This document shows, one piece after another, positions 25,495 through 37,275 of a stretch of 64,000 nucleotides of DNA. Every line of letters starts with the position of its first letter. Position 1 is the first letter of the stretch. Where the stretch lies: positions 20,915,406 to 20,979,405 of the forward strand of contig NC_092361.1 in NCBI RefSeq assembly GCF_030848805.1. The letters are read 5' to 3'. This DNA comes from Temnothorax longispinosus (Eukaryota; Arthropoda; Insecta; Hymenoptera; Formicidae). Under the pieces are notes generated by a model that saw only the letters and a list, made by a program, of their open reading frames with translations, did not search any database and was not told the DNA's origin. Position numbers and translations under genes: made by a program.

Positions 25495-26658
25495 TCAGCC
25501 TTTACTAGCAGGTACTCTGTTATTACTGTTGTTTTTCGAATCTACCACACTCAGTGCTATGCCTAATTGTGCTGCATAGTATGTCAACATAATGGATACC
25601 TACAAAGTAAAAATCGATTATTATTATACCCTTTATAAAGTTATCGTAGTCATCAAGGCTATTTTTCAGGAATATACCTACATAATGTACGTACCTGAGA
25701 ATAAGGTAATGGACTGTGGAAATAATGAAATCCGAGCAAAGTATCAGATATGACGAAGCAAATGCTTCCAATACAACTGCACAATTTAGTCCATGTCCAT
25801 AACTCCTGACAGATAAAATTATGATTAATTCTCCGTTCAAATGAATAACAATTTATTGTCAGAGAAGTAAATGTCACATATTTAAAGGGGATGAAACGCA
25901 GACGAATAGCAGATATAAAGTCAAATGCTATTTCCATAGTTTTTTCTTTATATTATTACATAAATTTACCTCAAAGAATTGTACTCTCGATATGGCCCTC
26001 CATGCCATAGTGACAAGTAATACTGTATAAATTGGCACTCCTATTGCTAAAACCCCGTTCAATCCAGGCATCAATGCATATATAACTGAAAACGTTAATC
26101 ATCACTGTCAATTAATCACGGATAGCGATCGATAAAAATTAATGTCTGACCAGGAAAAATTTACGATCCGATTATCTGTGTGTTTACGAATCTTACCAAT
26201 TGCACAAGCCACGTATAGTATCGCCCCGAGCGTTAAATTGAGAGGTTTGAATCCAAATGCAAATATATACATAATTTGCGCAACGGCAAACATACACATC
26301 CCGGCGGTGAAGCAATTAGGCCACACCAATAGTGCGTCACCTATGCAACTAAACACTAATCCCGTTAATATGCGTCTGGAGTAGGTATATCTGCAAGAAG
26401 AGGAGTAGCTTACGTTAGCAACGCTCAAGTGCAAGAAAGATAACCGCGAAATAAAAAGCTATCCGTAATGAGCATCTTTACTTACTCTTTGGACAAACTG
26501 ATCCCGTGTAACAAAACAAAAATAATGAGACTTATTATCGGCAGGCATTTGAAACACGCCGTCAGCAGGGATGGTTGCTCAGCGAGTAATACAAAATACA
26601 CGGACACGCTTTTAAAGAACGGCACCAGCTTCGGTCCAACGCTTTTTATCTGAAACAT
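25495..26658 (-). CDS. TMEM86-type lysoplasmalogenase (YhhN family)
   Basis: Five exons on the minus strand, 26658-26486, 26390-26197, 26085-25970, 25805-25695 and 25599-25495, give 232 residues (vertebrate TMEM86A is 240, TMEM86B 226). The protein is almost entirely hydrophobic with about eight membrane segments. Family segments visible are KSVGPKLVPFFK at the N-terminus, FSCIGDALLVWPN, FGFKPLNL, MPGLNGVLAIGVPIY and FVISDTLLGFHYF. The two Asp residues in GDALL and SDTLL match the conserved acidic residues of YhhN enzymes, which hydrolyse the vinyl-ether bond of lysoplasmalogens in ER membranes. The start is not secure: ATG at 26658 gives a normal length, but a TTTCAG acceptor at 26650 would allow an upstream exon encoding a different N-terminus in the same phase. 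Confidence 0.87.
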
Positions 26659-28960
26659 GAAAATATATCCTCTTGTTATATGCGTTGAAAAACTTGTTAC
26701 TGACGCGCAGAAATGTGATGGTAAAAAAGGCACTGTGCGATAATTGTAATAGACCACTTATTTTTTTTCCAACTATACTTATCTACGCAAGTATCATAGA
26801 ACAGTTGCATGATAGGAAAAATTTTCCACAGTGCATTTTTATTCATAGATCAACTTTAACATTAAATTAACAAAGTTAATGCTTGCTTTTTTAGTAGCAA
26901 ACGGATATTTTAAGATAACATATACGTATAAGTTATCTTATCGAAAAACCCCGTTTAATAATAATAGATGATAAAAATGATATATGTATTTGAGAAAACA
27001 TTGCAGATTACGTTCTTTAATTATCTTTGATAATTCGCAATGGAATGATCGAACGCTCTAATCGATATTATAGATCGAGTAAACATGTTTTGTGAGGCGG
27101 ATGAAATAAAAGAATTTATGTGCTCCCCGGCAGGGGCTAAGATTAAGGAGGTTGGTTGCCGTCACGTTTGCGGGGCAAGGGGAAAGCCTAGAGGTGTTTT
27201 CGTCGCTATGAAATAAATAAACGAGTTTTAGCAAATAAATATGTGGAACGTATTTAATAAGCTGTTTCTTTTAAGGTTTTAAATCGTTCGTACAATTAAA
27301 GCCAAAATACGTTATTTTCCACGTTGAGTCCTTCCTGAATGTGTAAAAAAATTATTTGCACCTATTTTCAATAAATTCTTATTATTTTCAATATACTTTC
27401 GAGAGTTACATTACAAGTACTGTAACATTTTTGCTACGTCGCCCGCGTATAAGAGAGAGAAAGAGAGAGCGAGAGAGAGAGAAATAAAAGTGTAACTTCA
27501 ATAATTAATTACTCGACAACTATGTGGACAATTAATTGTCTTCAACTTTGGCATGGACGACAGATTCCCATGGACGAATATCCCCCATAAATTTGAACTC
27601 ATTCTTATCATACTGATTTGAGCAACCAACCTCCTTAATTCTATTCTTGCAAATTTGTTTAAACAAAGTGTAATTATATAAATTAAATTTGAATTTGTGA
27701 TTGCATTTATTAACGGCACGATACGATTATTATAAAATTCCTCAGATTTATATATTTCTTATTGTTTTTATACATTTCCTAATTTCTTTGAGGAAAAGAA
27801 AAAGAAATGATATATATTATTATCAAAATATATTCAAACGTTCAGCAAAATGATTCCCAGCAAGCTGCTCATCATCCGCGAAATCTGAATAATAATAGTG
27901 CATGTCTGAATGAGATTTATCCACAGTTACTGAAGCCTAATCCAGCTAGTTACATGATAGTACATTATCTAATACTGGTACCGTCAGGATGCACAATGGC
28001 CTCTGATATAGAGTAGTCACTTTATGCCAATACGGTAGTTTCTCTAATGACACTCTATTGCAATAACTGCATTATGGGTTGATCTTTAAGGAACATTTCA
28101 AACAGGATACGCGTAACAGGGAAATTCTAGCTTCTTTGCCGTTTTTACTTTGTAATTTCCGTTTCCATTTTTCGTGATTCATTAATGTTGCAACTTTTAA
28201 TAATTAACAATTTAGTTATCCGGTTATTTGGAATATTGAAAGCGAATTCGGTGGAAGAATTTAACAAGATGACGCATATAAAATCATAAAGAGATATAAA
28301 TCTATTAATTTTCAATGCATTATATTAAATAATATTGCATATATAGTATTTAACAAATATTTATATATAAAATAAATAATTTGTATTAAAAATATATTTA
28401 TTTTTAACATATACCTTTAATATTATATGTATAACATTAGTATCAATATGTATCGATTTGTAATTATTATGCATACATTTCGCATTTACATTTTGCAATT
28501 AAAATGTAAATGCGAAATGTATGCAAATTAGTAAGTAATTATGCATATCCTCATAAAATACTTTGCGCAGACGCGAAGGAACAGCGTCTTGTTTCCTCTT
28601 CCTTATCTCCCAGGAAGAATGTAATTTTTTTTAATTAACATAATTGAACCGAATACCCGATACCCGCGCGGACGACGCGAATCGCGAGTATATCCGCCGA
28701 AGAGAAAAATTCTTTCTGTAAAATACAAATTGTCCGATGATAAATCGCCTTGATAATATACAAATATATAAGTCGAGTATTTTTAAGATCGAATTAAAGA
28801 TCTCTCCATCCGGAGATGCGCTCGAAACAAAAGAAATCGATTTAAGTATCATCCCTCAGTTTCCATCACCGCGCGCGCGAGCCACTGCAATCTCGATTAA
28901 TTCAATAAGTTCTATTTTTACGCGAACGCCTTTCGAACAAAGGGGCAGAGAGCGAATAAC
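26659..28960. other. A+T-rich intergenic region
   Basis: No coding sequence could be supported. The region should include the promoter of the minus-strand TMEM86 gene. A (GA)n tract with interruptions lies at about 27452-27482, and a perfect 24-bp inverted repeat at 28471-28524 is listed separately. Confidence 0.5.
28471..28524. repeat. Perfect 24-bp inverted repeat with 6-nt loop
   Basis: The left arm 28471-28494 (GCATACATTTCGCATTTACA then TTTT) is the exact reverse complement of 28501-28524, separated by GCAATT. Similarity continues a further six or seven bases outside the arms with one indel. If transcribed it would form a short fully paired hairpin. No flanking target-site duplication was recognised. 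Confidence 0.9.
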
Positions 28961-29049
28961 GTGATTCATACGAAAAGGGGGAAACAAAACAAAGCAGCAG
29001 TCCAGCAACTTCTCACGATTTAAATCGAGCAGCGAAACGGTGCGGCACG

Positions 29050-29700
29050 AATTAAAGCGGCCGATCGAGACGGTTCAATTTAATTAAAAAAAAAAAATAA
29101 TAATAAATAAAATAAAATAAGCTAAAACTGAGGAGCGCACGAAGGGTGAGATACCGAGTCGCCTTTATCGGCGTAAAACTGCCTATATCGCAGCCTCGTC
29201 CTCTTACCACTTGCGTTGGCGACGACATCCTCGGCTGAAGGACACCGACGGGGGCGCGAGAGAGGGTTGAGAGAGGGAGCAACGCCGCAGCAGCCGCCGA
29301 TCCGTGTCACTCCGATGTTTGGATGTTTTTCCGACCGACCGCGACCGCGACCCTGACGTGCCGTGACGGGGACCACGCGAATGCTGAGCGTTCGCAGGCG
29401 GTCGACCGTTTATTTATGCGACCGCTCTCTCCGCTCCGGCACGGCACCGCGTCGCACACGCACACACAGGCGCGTCGCGCGCGGCGGCCCTGTCAAGCGG
29501 AGGCACCGTACACCGTACGCGTTGTACATACATACGTGCCTGCGTGCGTCGCACCACCCGCGCGATCACTGCGATCACATCGCCAGTGCGGCCAACCACT
29601 GATACTGATGACGACGACGACCCGGGCGCCCGCGCCGGGCCGACGGCGACGACCAACGCCGCCGTGAGCGCCATCGGGATATGTTTCAGCCGGTTTCAAA
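29050..29700. promoter_or_regulatory. G+C-rich, CpG-dense island
   Basis: A compact G+C-rich block with CACACG and CGCG runs sits between A+T-rich sequences. It has the character of the promoter islands seen at other genes in this window, but it is about 700 bp upstream of the PEX16 start codon with a transposon-like element in between. It might serve PEX16 or an unseen noncoding exon. Open frames here are compositional and match nothing I know. Confidence 0.35.
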
Positions 29701-29719
29701 AACTGACTCGGTTTTAGCG

Positions 29720-29970
29720 GCTGCGCATAGAATAGGGAACGGGGAACAGTTTAATATTATTAATATTAATATATAATATGCATTGTGTACACGGCATACA
29801 GAATATAGAATAAAATTTCATCGCTGTTCCTTAGCGTTATTCCTCATCCGTTCCTCTATTCTGTGTAATAATTAATAAATTATTACATATATGTTAATGA
29901 ATTTCATATGATAATTTTGAACTGTTCCCTATTCCCTGTTCCCTATTCCGTTTATTGTGCGCCTCTTATT
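29720..29970. mobile_element. Small element with inverted GAATAGGGAAC ends
   Basis: The left end reads GCGCATAGAATAGGGAAC then GGGGAACAGTT. The right end, on the opposite strand, reads GGCGCACAATAAACGG then AATAGGGAACAGGGAATAGG. The ends enclose about 200 bp of A+T-rich DNA without coding potential. This is the structure of a nonautonomous DNA transposon. Exact termini and a target-site duplication could not be fixed. Confidence 0.5.
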
Positions 29971-30396
29971 ATCGCCGATAAGGTGTAATGTTGTTTTGAT
30001 TATTTCGTGTGTAATAAAAAAAGATAAAAGTAAAACCGAGCCGCCACTAAAGTGAACTGCGTTCGCTTGGGACGCTTACACGCTCACACACGTTTTATAA
30101 ACGCTTTTACAATTATCATATGGCTCTGCACATATATATGGACACGGAACTTTTCGGAATGGATTTTCGAAGAGATCGATTTTCCCTCGAGAGACTTGTC
30201 GATTCGCGTCGATCGCACGAGGAGGATCGAACATGAAAGATCGAAACTCCGGAGTTCGACTCCCTCGGTGTCGAACATGGCGGCCTCGTCAACATGTTCA
30301 ACGCGATGATTTACGTTTTCATAATGAGATAAGCAGAATTGAACGTTTACGGGATATTTATATGTAAAAAAAAATAATCTGAAATAATACAACGAG

Positions 30397-31979
30397 ATGG
30401 CGAGCTGTGTCAATTCCGTAAACAGTCTACTGAAGTCTTACAAGAACTGGATCGTATCGAATCCGCAGTTACTGACGGACATCGAGGCCACCGTCAGATG
30501 TTTGTCTTACTTCAGCTTTGGTTAGAGAACAAACCGCACTGTCAAACGCTTTATTCGCGTTTCCACTGTGTGCACGACTGAAATGTATGCTTCTTCTCGC
30601 AGGACACTTCCGTAATTCGACCTTGGCCGTGGAACTGATTTATTCCATGCCGAATCTGATTGTTCTCTGCAACGACCTGCTCATGTACAGCAGTAGACGC
30701 CAGCACTTGAAGATACCTCAGTTCGACTCGAAGATTAAGATTTGGTTGACCGTGGTGGAGTACACCGAGACGCTGCTCGAGGTGACCGCTAAGAAGTTGT
30801 GGGGCCCAAAGGGAAGGTGGTTGATAATCGTAGTCGTACAGTTGTTCAAGTAAGCACTCCGGCGCTCTCCTTCATTTCGGCGACATAACGAGCCTCCTTT
30901 CACCGTCGTTGACCAACGTTTGTTCATTCCAGGTCCGTGTTGCGACTGTTGTTAATTCATGTGTGTAAGGAACGCGTGACGAAGAGCCCGGCGACGCCGC
31001 CGCTCAACAGAGAGAAATTCAGTAAAGTTGTCGACGATGCGCAGTCGAAGGAGGGCTTCATGCTGAAGAGATCGGGCACCGTTGTTCGAAGCGTAAAGTA
31101 TTCGGCTCCTATAGAGATGCGAACGTGGAAGGCTTTGCCTCCTGTCACAGACGAGAATGAGAATCTGGCCAAAAACCAGGAATCCGAGAGGAATCTTAAA
31201 CTAGCTGAGGTCAGTTGGGATATAACGCTACAATTCCATGTGATTAATGATAAGTGTTTATTATTGTAAAGAAAATTCAAAATGTCTTAATTTATTATAC
31301 TGGAATTTATTAAAATCAAAGTATTGTTATTATTATGAATCTCATCAAAATGGATACATCTAGGTTATTAAATTTTAGGATAGATAAAAACGATAGTCAT
31401 AGCTAAATTTGTTTGTAATTTGTTATCTGTATTTAGTCTTGTTTCATTTTATTCTCTTATTCTATACGGTGTAATTTAAAAAATAATTACACTAATGTGA
31501 AAAGAGACGTAACAAAATATACAACTTCTAGAGTCTTTACGTGACAAAGCCACTGCTTCATCTTGGGTGTATGTACCTCACCAATCAGGAACAGTGGCCA
31601 CCATGGATATTGTCGCTCGTTATCGATGTAGCCAGGTAGACAGCATGAACTTATACTATAATTGATAAATTACAATATCATATTTTTTCTATACATATAA
31701 TTGGAATGTTGTCGTTTGTGCAGTTTAAACGTCTTCACGCGTTACGCCCGAAAAGCATCGTTCAGCAAAGAGGAGGAAGAAGAACTCGTGCGCCGAAGAT
31801 TGAGCTTGCTGTTGTATATCTTGAGATCGCCGTTTTACGACAAGTACAGCTGTAATAAGATAAACTCGCTGCTCGACACGATATCTACCTCTGTGCCTCT
31901 CGCCAAGTACTTGGCCAGTGCCGTTAAAAAAAATTTACCGTACATGCAGAGTACGTATTTTTATATGTGGTCGCGCTAA
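30397..31979 (+). CDS. PEX16: Peroxisomal membrane protein PEX16
   Basis: Five exons, 30397-30520, 30603-30849, 30933-31209, 31532-31635 and 31724-31979, give 335 residues (human PEX16 is 336). The N-terminus, with LLKSYKNWIVSNPQLLTDIE followed by TVRCLSYF, is characteristic of PEX16. So are ELIYSMPNLIVLCNDLL, the hydrophobic stretch RWLIIVVVQLFKSVLRLLLI and the C-terminal RRRLSLLLYILRSPFYDKY. PEX16 is an integral membrane peroxin that helps insert peroxisomal membrane proteins by recruiting PEX3, acting at the ER and on peroxisomes. The start ATG lies in AACGAGATGG and no other ATG is in frame nearby. All introns are GT-AG and each join preserves the frame. Confidence 0.95.
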
Positions 31980-33262
31980 CTTTACTAACGTAAAGCTCAG
32001 TACAAAGGAAGCGTAAGCTGAACTGTACAAATACGAAAGCCGCATAATCTAAGCATTCCATAATCCATAATCTATAAATAATTGGAATATCATGGAGTTA
32101 TGTTATTTTTATATATCTTTCGCTGTTATACTGTTTCAGGATGAATTTTAAGCAATGGTGTTTATATAATTGGTATATTTTATTGTTCATTAATTTATAG
32201 AAATAAATTATATGAAGGGCACAGAAAAGTTATTTTCTCCTTCAGTAATCTCATCAATTCGCTCTGATTAACTTTATTAGCGTCCCGATTATCTCATTAG
32301 CACGTAAGCGTGAAGCGTAAAGGAGGACGGATACATTTCGACAGATATTCCTGAATATATATTTCGACAGATTTTCCTGATTTTTGTTACAGCTTCTCTT
32401 CACACAATTCGAACAATTATATTATGATTCATAAATGACGTAACTTTGATGTACGTATGTAATTTTGTTTTCATCGAACTGACAAAATTCTTTAAAGACA
32501 ATTTTCAGTTTTCTTGATAAATTTGAAGCTCTGCTAATTGTAATACGGAGTATAGAAGATATCGCTTTTTTTTTGTAAACACGATTCTATGTTGCAGACT
32601 TTTGTCACGAGTGTCATGATACATGAGTGAGATGATTTATCGCCATTTGTAAAACAATGCTTCCTACAACAATGTATATTTTAATACACTAGTGATGATG
32701 ATGATGTTGAGTGAAATCAGTGATGCGTGATTCACGATCTGCAGGATCTGCTCGCACCAGTGATTCCTGATTATTGACCTTCGTTGCTTGTTTATCAATG
32801 AGACGGGGATGGCCTTGCTCTTTCTCTCCGCGTTTAAATGGATGCGCGGCTATTTTGATCCGCCGGGAATACCACCGGGCGCCTATTACCGGTGCGAGCG
32901 TGCTACGGATTATTACACACATAATCGTAATTATAATCGGAAGCAATTTATTCTATTTTTTTTCCATGTTTGTGACAGATATTTTACGCAGTTCGGAGAG
33001 CCCACCGAGAGTGTCATTATCAAGAACTGTCGTTTCTAGCGCGCCGTGAAAGGTCATGCATTATATCTCGTCCGGTAGCGCGAACTAATAACGGAAATGG
33101 GTATTACCGCTCCGCAACGCGCTGATGCATTTTATGTATATACATATTTATATATAAATCCCGGTAAGTCGCACTTCGCGTTTTATTTGCTGCGGGTCAG
33201 TTTCATTCAGAAAGCCGTGTAAATCAACTCTTTCTCTCTCTGGAAATTCTGGGCTCTTCAAG
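31980..33262. other. Intergenic region with promoter of the protease homologue
   Basis: It contains the PEX16 3' UTR (AATAAA-like AGAAATAAATT near 32200) and a moderately G+C-rich patch at 32780-33060. An open frame of about 90 codons in that patch matches nothing I recognise. Just upstream of the serine protease homologue there is a TATA-like TATATAAAT at 33151-33159 and a TCAGTT initiator-like site at 33197; their 48-bp spacing is larger than usual, so this promoter is tentative. Confidence 0.4.
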
Positions 33263-35320
33263 ATGAATAACGTCTTCCTGATTTTGCTGTCATTGTCCCA
33301 GCTGTTGCAGCAAACGTTTGTCTCTGCGCAGATTATTTTTGGTACCACAGGAACGGCAACAAGTATGTATTACACTGACAATGAGTATTATATGTATTAT
33401 TGTTGTAAGACTTGAAAAATGTGAAATACTAATACAAGATATGAAATACAACAAGTAATAAGAAAAAATAATATAGATGGATAAAAAAATTATTAACTGC
33501 GGGCATAAGTGAGAAATATTAATGACTACTTAGAAGATTACTCTCACATGATGACTCATTATTTGAGCGTGTTATGTAGTATCAACAAATTGCCTATTTT
33601 AACACATTTAATTTATGGACTATTTTGCATTAACATTTTCTGACGTATTTCATTGTCTTTTATCAGCTGCTATCGTGAATCAATGTCAGTGCTATCAGGG
33701 AACTACCTGTCCCACAGGCACTGGCGGCATGGACATCAGAATAGTGAATGCGGTAATTACATTTTAGTTCACAAGACGAGTACGACAAGAAATTATTTCG
33801 ATATAATGCTTCATTTTGAAACAATTAATTACTATATCTGTAGAAAAATTGGAATGATCAATTCTACGTGTAAATTAATTTTATACAAAAAGAAGTAAAT
33901 TTCTTTAAATATATTATTTGATGATTATTGTGTTATATACTAATATATTATTATATTAACAACAGTTTTACCCTTTCAGGGAATAATTTGCCCTGCTGGA
34001 TACGTGTACTGTTGTCCATCCGGCGTTCCAGGTAATCCTTCTTGCGGTGTTCGAAAAATCACACCCTCCGCGCATCCAGTGGGACAAGCTGCTTATGGTG
34101 CATATCCCTGGATGGTGGCTATTTTGACCACCGGCAACGTTTATGTCGGGGGAGGAGTGCTTATCAGTACAACGCACGTCCTTACCGTCGCTCATAAAGT
34201 CGCAAGTTATGTGTAAGTATTACATGCGCAAGTTTTAGAAGAATATGACTTTTATCTTCTTATAGGATCTTCGAAGGGATTAATTTCTGAAACTGTCTTA
34301 AATATGACATTTAGATTTTAATATCCCATTCTTTGTAATATATATATTTTCTCTCTCTTATTAAAAATGCGTTACAGAAATGGTGGGATCAAAGTGAGAT
34401 TAGGTGAATGGAACACTCCAGTTAACAATGAACCTAATCCGTACGTGGAGATCTCCGTTTCAAAAGTCACCCTGCACCCTCAATATAATTCGCAAAACCT
34501 CCAGAATGATATAGCGGTGCTTAAACTAAGCTCGGCTGCTCCCATCGCAACTAGTCCTAACATCAACACGGCGTGTCCACCATCTGCACCGGCTGCCGTA
34601 GGAACAAGGCATGTATAATTAATATATTCGATATTCAAAGTCACTTATAATTATCTTCAATCTATCAACGAAATGTATAATGATCTGTGTACTTTTTATT
34701 TTGTACTGCAGTCATATTAATTTTTATATCATTGTTTTGTTAAACGTCGAAATGTCCCAAAATTATAATTTTGTAATAGATAACGTCTTGTGTGTAATTA
34801 TATATAAATATAATATTAATATCTTGAAGATGTTGGGTGTCGGGCTGGGGAAAAAATGCCTTTGGAAGTAGCGGTATGTATCCAAATATCCTGAAAGAGG
34901 TAGACGTACTTGTGGTGAGTCAAGCAGATTGCCAAACAGCCCTTCGGACGACAAGACTCGGTAGCATGTTCGTTTTGGACAGCAGTTTCATGTGCGCGGG
35001 AGGGGAAGTTGGCAAAGACGCATGCACTGTAAGAGAATATAATATATATTGTGTCTCTTGCTAAGAGTATAAATTATATAACAATCCGGGTCATAAAGTT
35101 AATAATTTAACATGTGTTCATTAATTAATTCTAACAATAGCATTATGAATTTTCTTTAAAGGGCGACGGAGGCTCACCGATGGTGTGTTCAACAAATAAC
35201 GGGCCCTATCAAGTTGTTGGGCTGGTGACATGGGGTATAGGTTGCGCAAGTCCGGGAGTACCTGGTGTATACACTAATGTGTACAATTTCCTTCCCTGGA
35301 TCACGCAACAAATGACATAG
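33263..35320 (+). CDS. Clip-domain serine protease homologue, phenoloxidase-activating factor 2-like
   Basis: Six exons, 33263-33362, 33667-33752, 33980-34212, 34378-34608, 34830-35028 and 35162-35320, give 335 residues. A signal peptide (MNNVFLILLSLSQLLQQ, cleavage after VSA) is followed by a six-Cys clip domain (CQC, TTC, IIC, YCC) and a chymotrypsin-fold domain. The catalytic His (TVAHK) and Asp (NDIAVLKL) are present, but the Ser motif reads GDGGSP instead of GDSGGP, so the protein cannot be a protease. Such homologues act as secreted cofactors for prophenoloxidase activation in insect haemolymph. The exon 4/5 junction (TACPPS..., then CWVSGWG) only works with a GC donor at 34609 (AG|GCATGT). 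The His motif also lacks its usual following Cys, and its partner Cys is absent. Confidence 0.9.
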
Positions 35321-35463
35321 CTCTTGAAAATATACAGCGTAAGAATTAATTAAGCAAGAAAAGAATGTTCACATCGAGCTAAATTTTGTAAAATATTTGC
35401 AATAAATTATTAAAATGATTAAAATATATCAATGTAAAACATATTTTGAAAGAATTAACCCAT

Positions 35464-35487
<24 letters not shown>
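35464..35487. repeat. (CA)n microsatellite
   Basis: A short uninterrupted CA run followed by a TA-rich run, just downstream of the serine protease homologue. Confidence 0.9.
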
Positions 35488-35494
<7 letters not shown>

Positions 35495-36762
35495 CATATA
35501 CATATTAATATATCATTTTGTAATTGAACTCTCTACAAATTGGACCTAAATATCGTCAGAAAAATTTTTTATTTCCTTCAGAAAAAATGTAAAAAGCAAT
35601 AAAGTTTTTGAAGAAATTTGTTTTTTTGCCGTTATTTTATATTAATAAACTTTTCCATTTCAAAAGTTCAATTGATAAAGAGTAATATACTGTTTACAAA
35701 ATCTCAAAATTTTACAATAGGCTCGCCTAATCATTGCAAATTCATAAAGAAAACTTATCAGTCCATATTTCTTAACAGATAAACATTTTTGCAACGTTGA
35801 CATTTTTTTATATATAAAAAGTAAAAAGAAAGACCATCTTTTACTTTATTTTTAGTAGTATCACTGCTCTAAGCTGATACAAGTTTTCCAAGATTATAAG
35901 AGAAAGAAAAACTACAAAAAAATTGACATCTTTTCTTGTTTCTAAAATTGCAGGTATTGTATAAGTATTATATATGGAACACGGAAATAATTAATACACA
36001 TTTTGCAGTTTTCTTTTGTAATTGTTTAAATCTATAAGAAATACATAAAAAATATACAGACTTAACATTTAAGAATTATATGGAGGAAAGAATATAGATA
36101 TAACGAAGAGATTTGGTACTCTTGCTTACAGATTTGCGTCCTATCTTACAAAATTACGTATTAAAATCAACATAATAAAAATTACATATAAATAAAGAAC
36201 TTCGCAAAGTGAGTTTTTATAAAACCCCAGCGTCAATGTACAAGTGAGATTTAAAAAATACCTAACTTAGACTATATATATCTTATATGATACATTATGC
36301 ATCAAACAGTCGCAAAGTCCTCTAATTTTGAAATCTTTTCTAAGAAATTTATAGTAAAAATTTAGCATTTTATTATTTATATCAGAGCATATAGAGCGTA
36401 TAGAGCATTATGTAACATAATATATTTGGTATTAATATGCCTTTGGGTTTTAATTATCAAGTATCTTAATTATTTACTATAAGTAAATTGATGGCAAAGA
36501 TAAGAAACTGATAGATTATTCGTCAAATTATGTCAGGAAGAAGAGAAATTTATTAATAATAATTTTAATTCACATGTGATCTTGTGAATGTATTAATTTA
36601 TTAATTACTATATGCAATTGCCTAATATCATCCCACCACTGCCATCAACTGTGATATTAATGAATTCTATGTAGGTACACATTTATTGTACTCGTACAAT
36701 AAATCGTGACGCATCTCGCGTATTTTACTATGGAGGTAGATATTCGATAATGCAATGAGAGC

Positions 36763-36972
36763 TCAGACAGTTGGTGCATTAACGTGAGTGTGGGGAACTT
36801 GGACGGAGTGGAACGCTGTTGGATGCAAAGCGGGCAGTGATAACAAGTGTCCGCGTTCCATTTCATTCACTTCTTGTTGCTCTGTTCCTGCTATAGAGCC
36901 GGTCGAACGCGCCAGGCTATTACGCTGTCTGCACATGTATGGCGTCTCTCCAGGTGAAGGAGTCTCACGACC
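36763..36972 (-). CDS. Alternative terminal coding exon of the ZnT1-type transporter
   Basis: On the minus strand, an acceptor (TATGTAATACAG) is followed by 69 open codons and TGA. The exon is in phase 0, the same phase as the normal last exon at 37518-37276, so exon 6 can be spliced to either. The peptide starts GRETPSPGETPYMCRQRNSL and continues Ser/Glu/His-rich to HVNAPTV. Its codon use is far less A+T-biased than the surrounding intergenic DNA, which supports real coding. Using it would give a 438-residue transporter with a different cytoplasmic tail. A palindrome with AATAAA on both strands lies 60 bp beyond the stop. Family comparison or transcripts would confirm it. Confidence 0.6.
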   Translation of the reverse strand, partial: GRETPSPGETPYMCRQRNSLARSTGSIAGTEQQEVNEMERGHLLSLPALHPTAFHSVQVPHTHVNAPTV

Positions 36973-37275
36973 CTGTATTACATAAGTTATTGTCTTATAA
37001 ATCTTATTTACAGATCTTATCAGTAAGGCTAGATGGATAAAACAAAATGTGAAAGAAATGAAGTTTTATGATATAGGAGATATTTGTCATGACATGTGTT
37101 AAATGCGTGTAACAATTCTCTTTTTATCTTGTTAAAACAAATATAAAAAATAAATACAAACATAAAAATAAAATTTACGTACAATTTTGATTTTGTATCC
37201 TTGACTATATCAATCTTACTGTAACCTGATATTAAATTTGGATAAATAATATAAACTTGATTGTAAAATAGTTGG

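Noticed and set aside
27807..28016. Plus-strand frame of 69 codons with a coding-like middle section
   Set aside because: A+T-rich surroundings, no splice signals that extend it, no recognised motif.
29323..29699. Open frames on both strands in the CpG island upstream of PEX16
   Set aside because: Low-complexity products of G+C-rich repeats; mutually overlapping frames.
32774..33049. Two overlapping plus-strand frames of 80-90 codons upstream of the protease homologue
   Set aside because: No family resemblance, no clear splice context, and both frames open at once.
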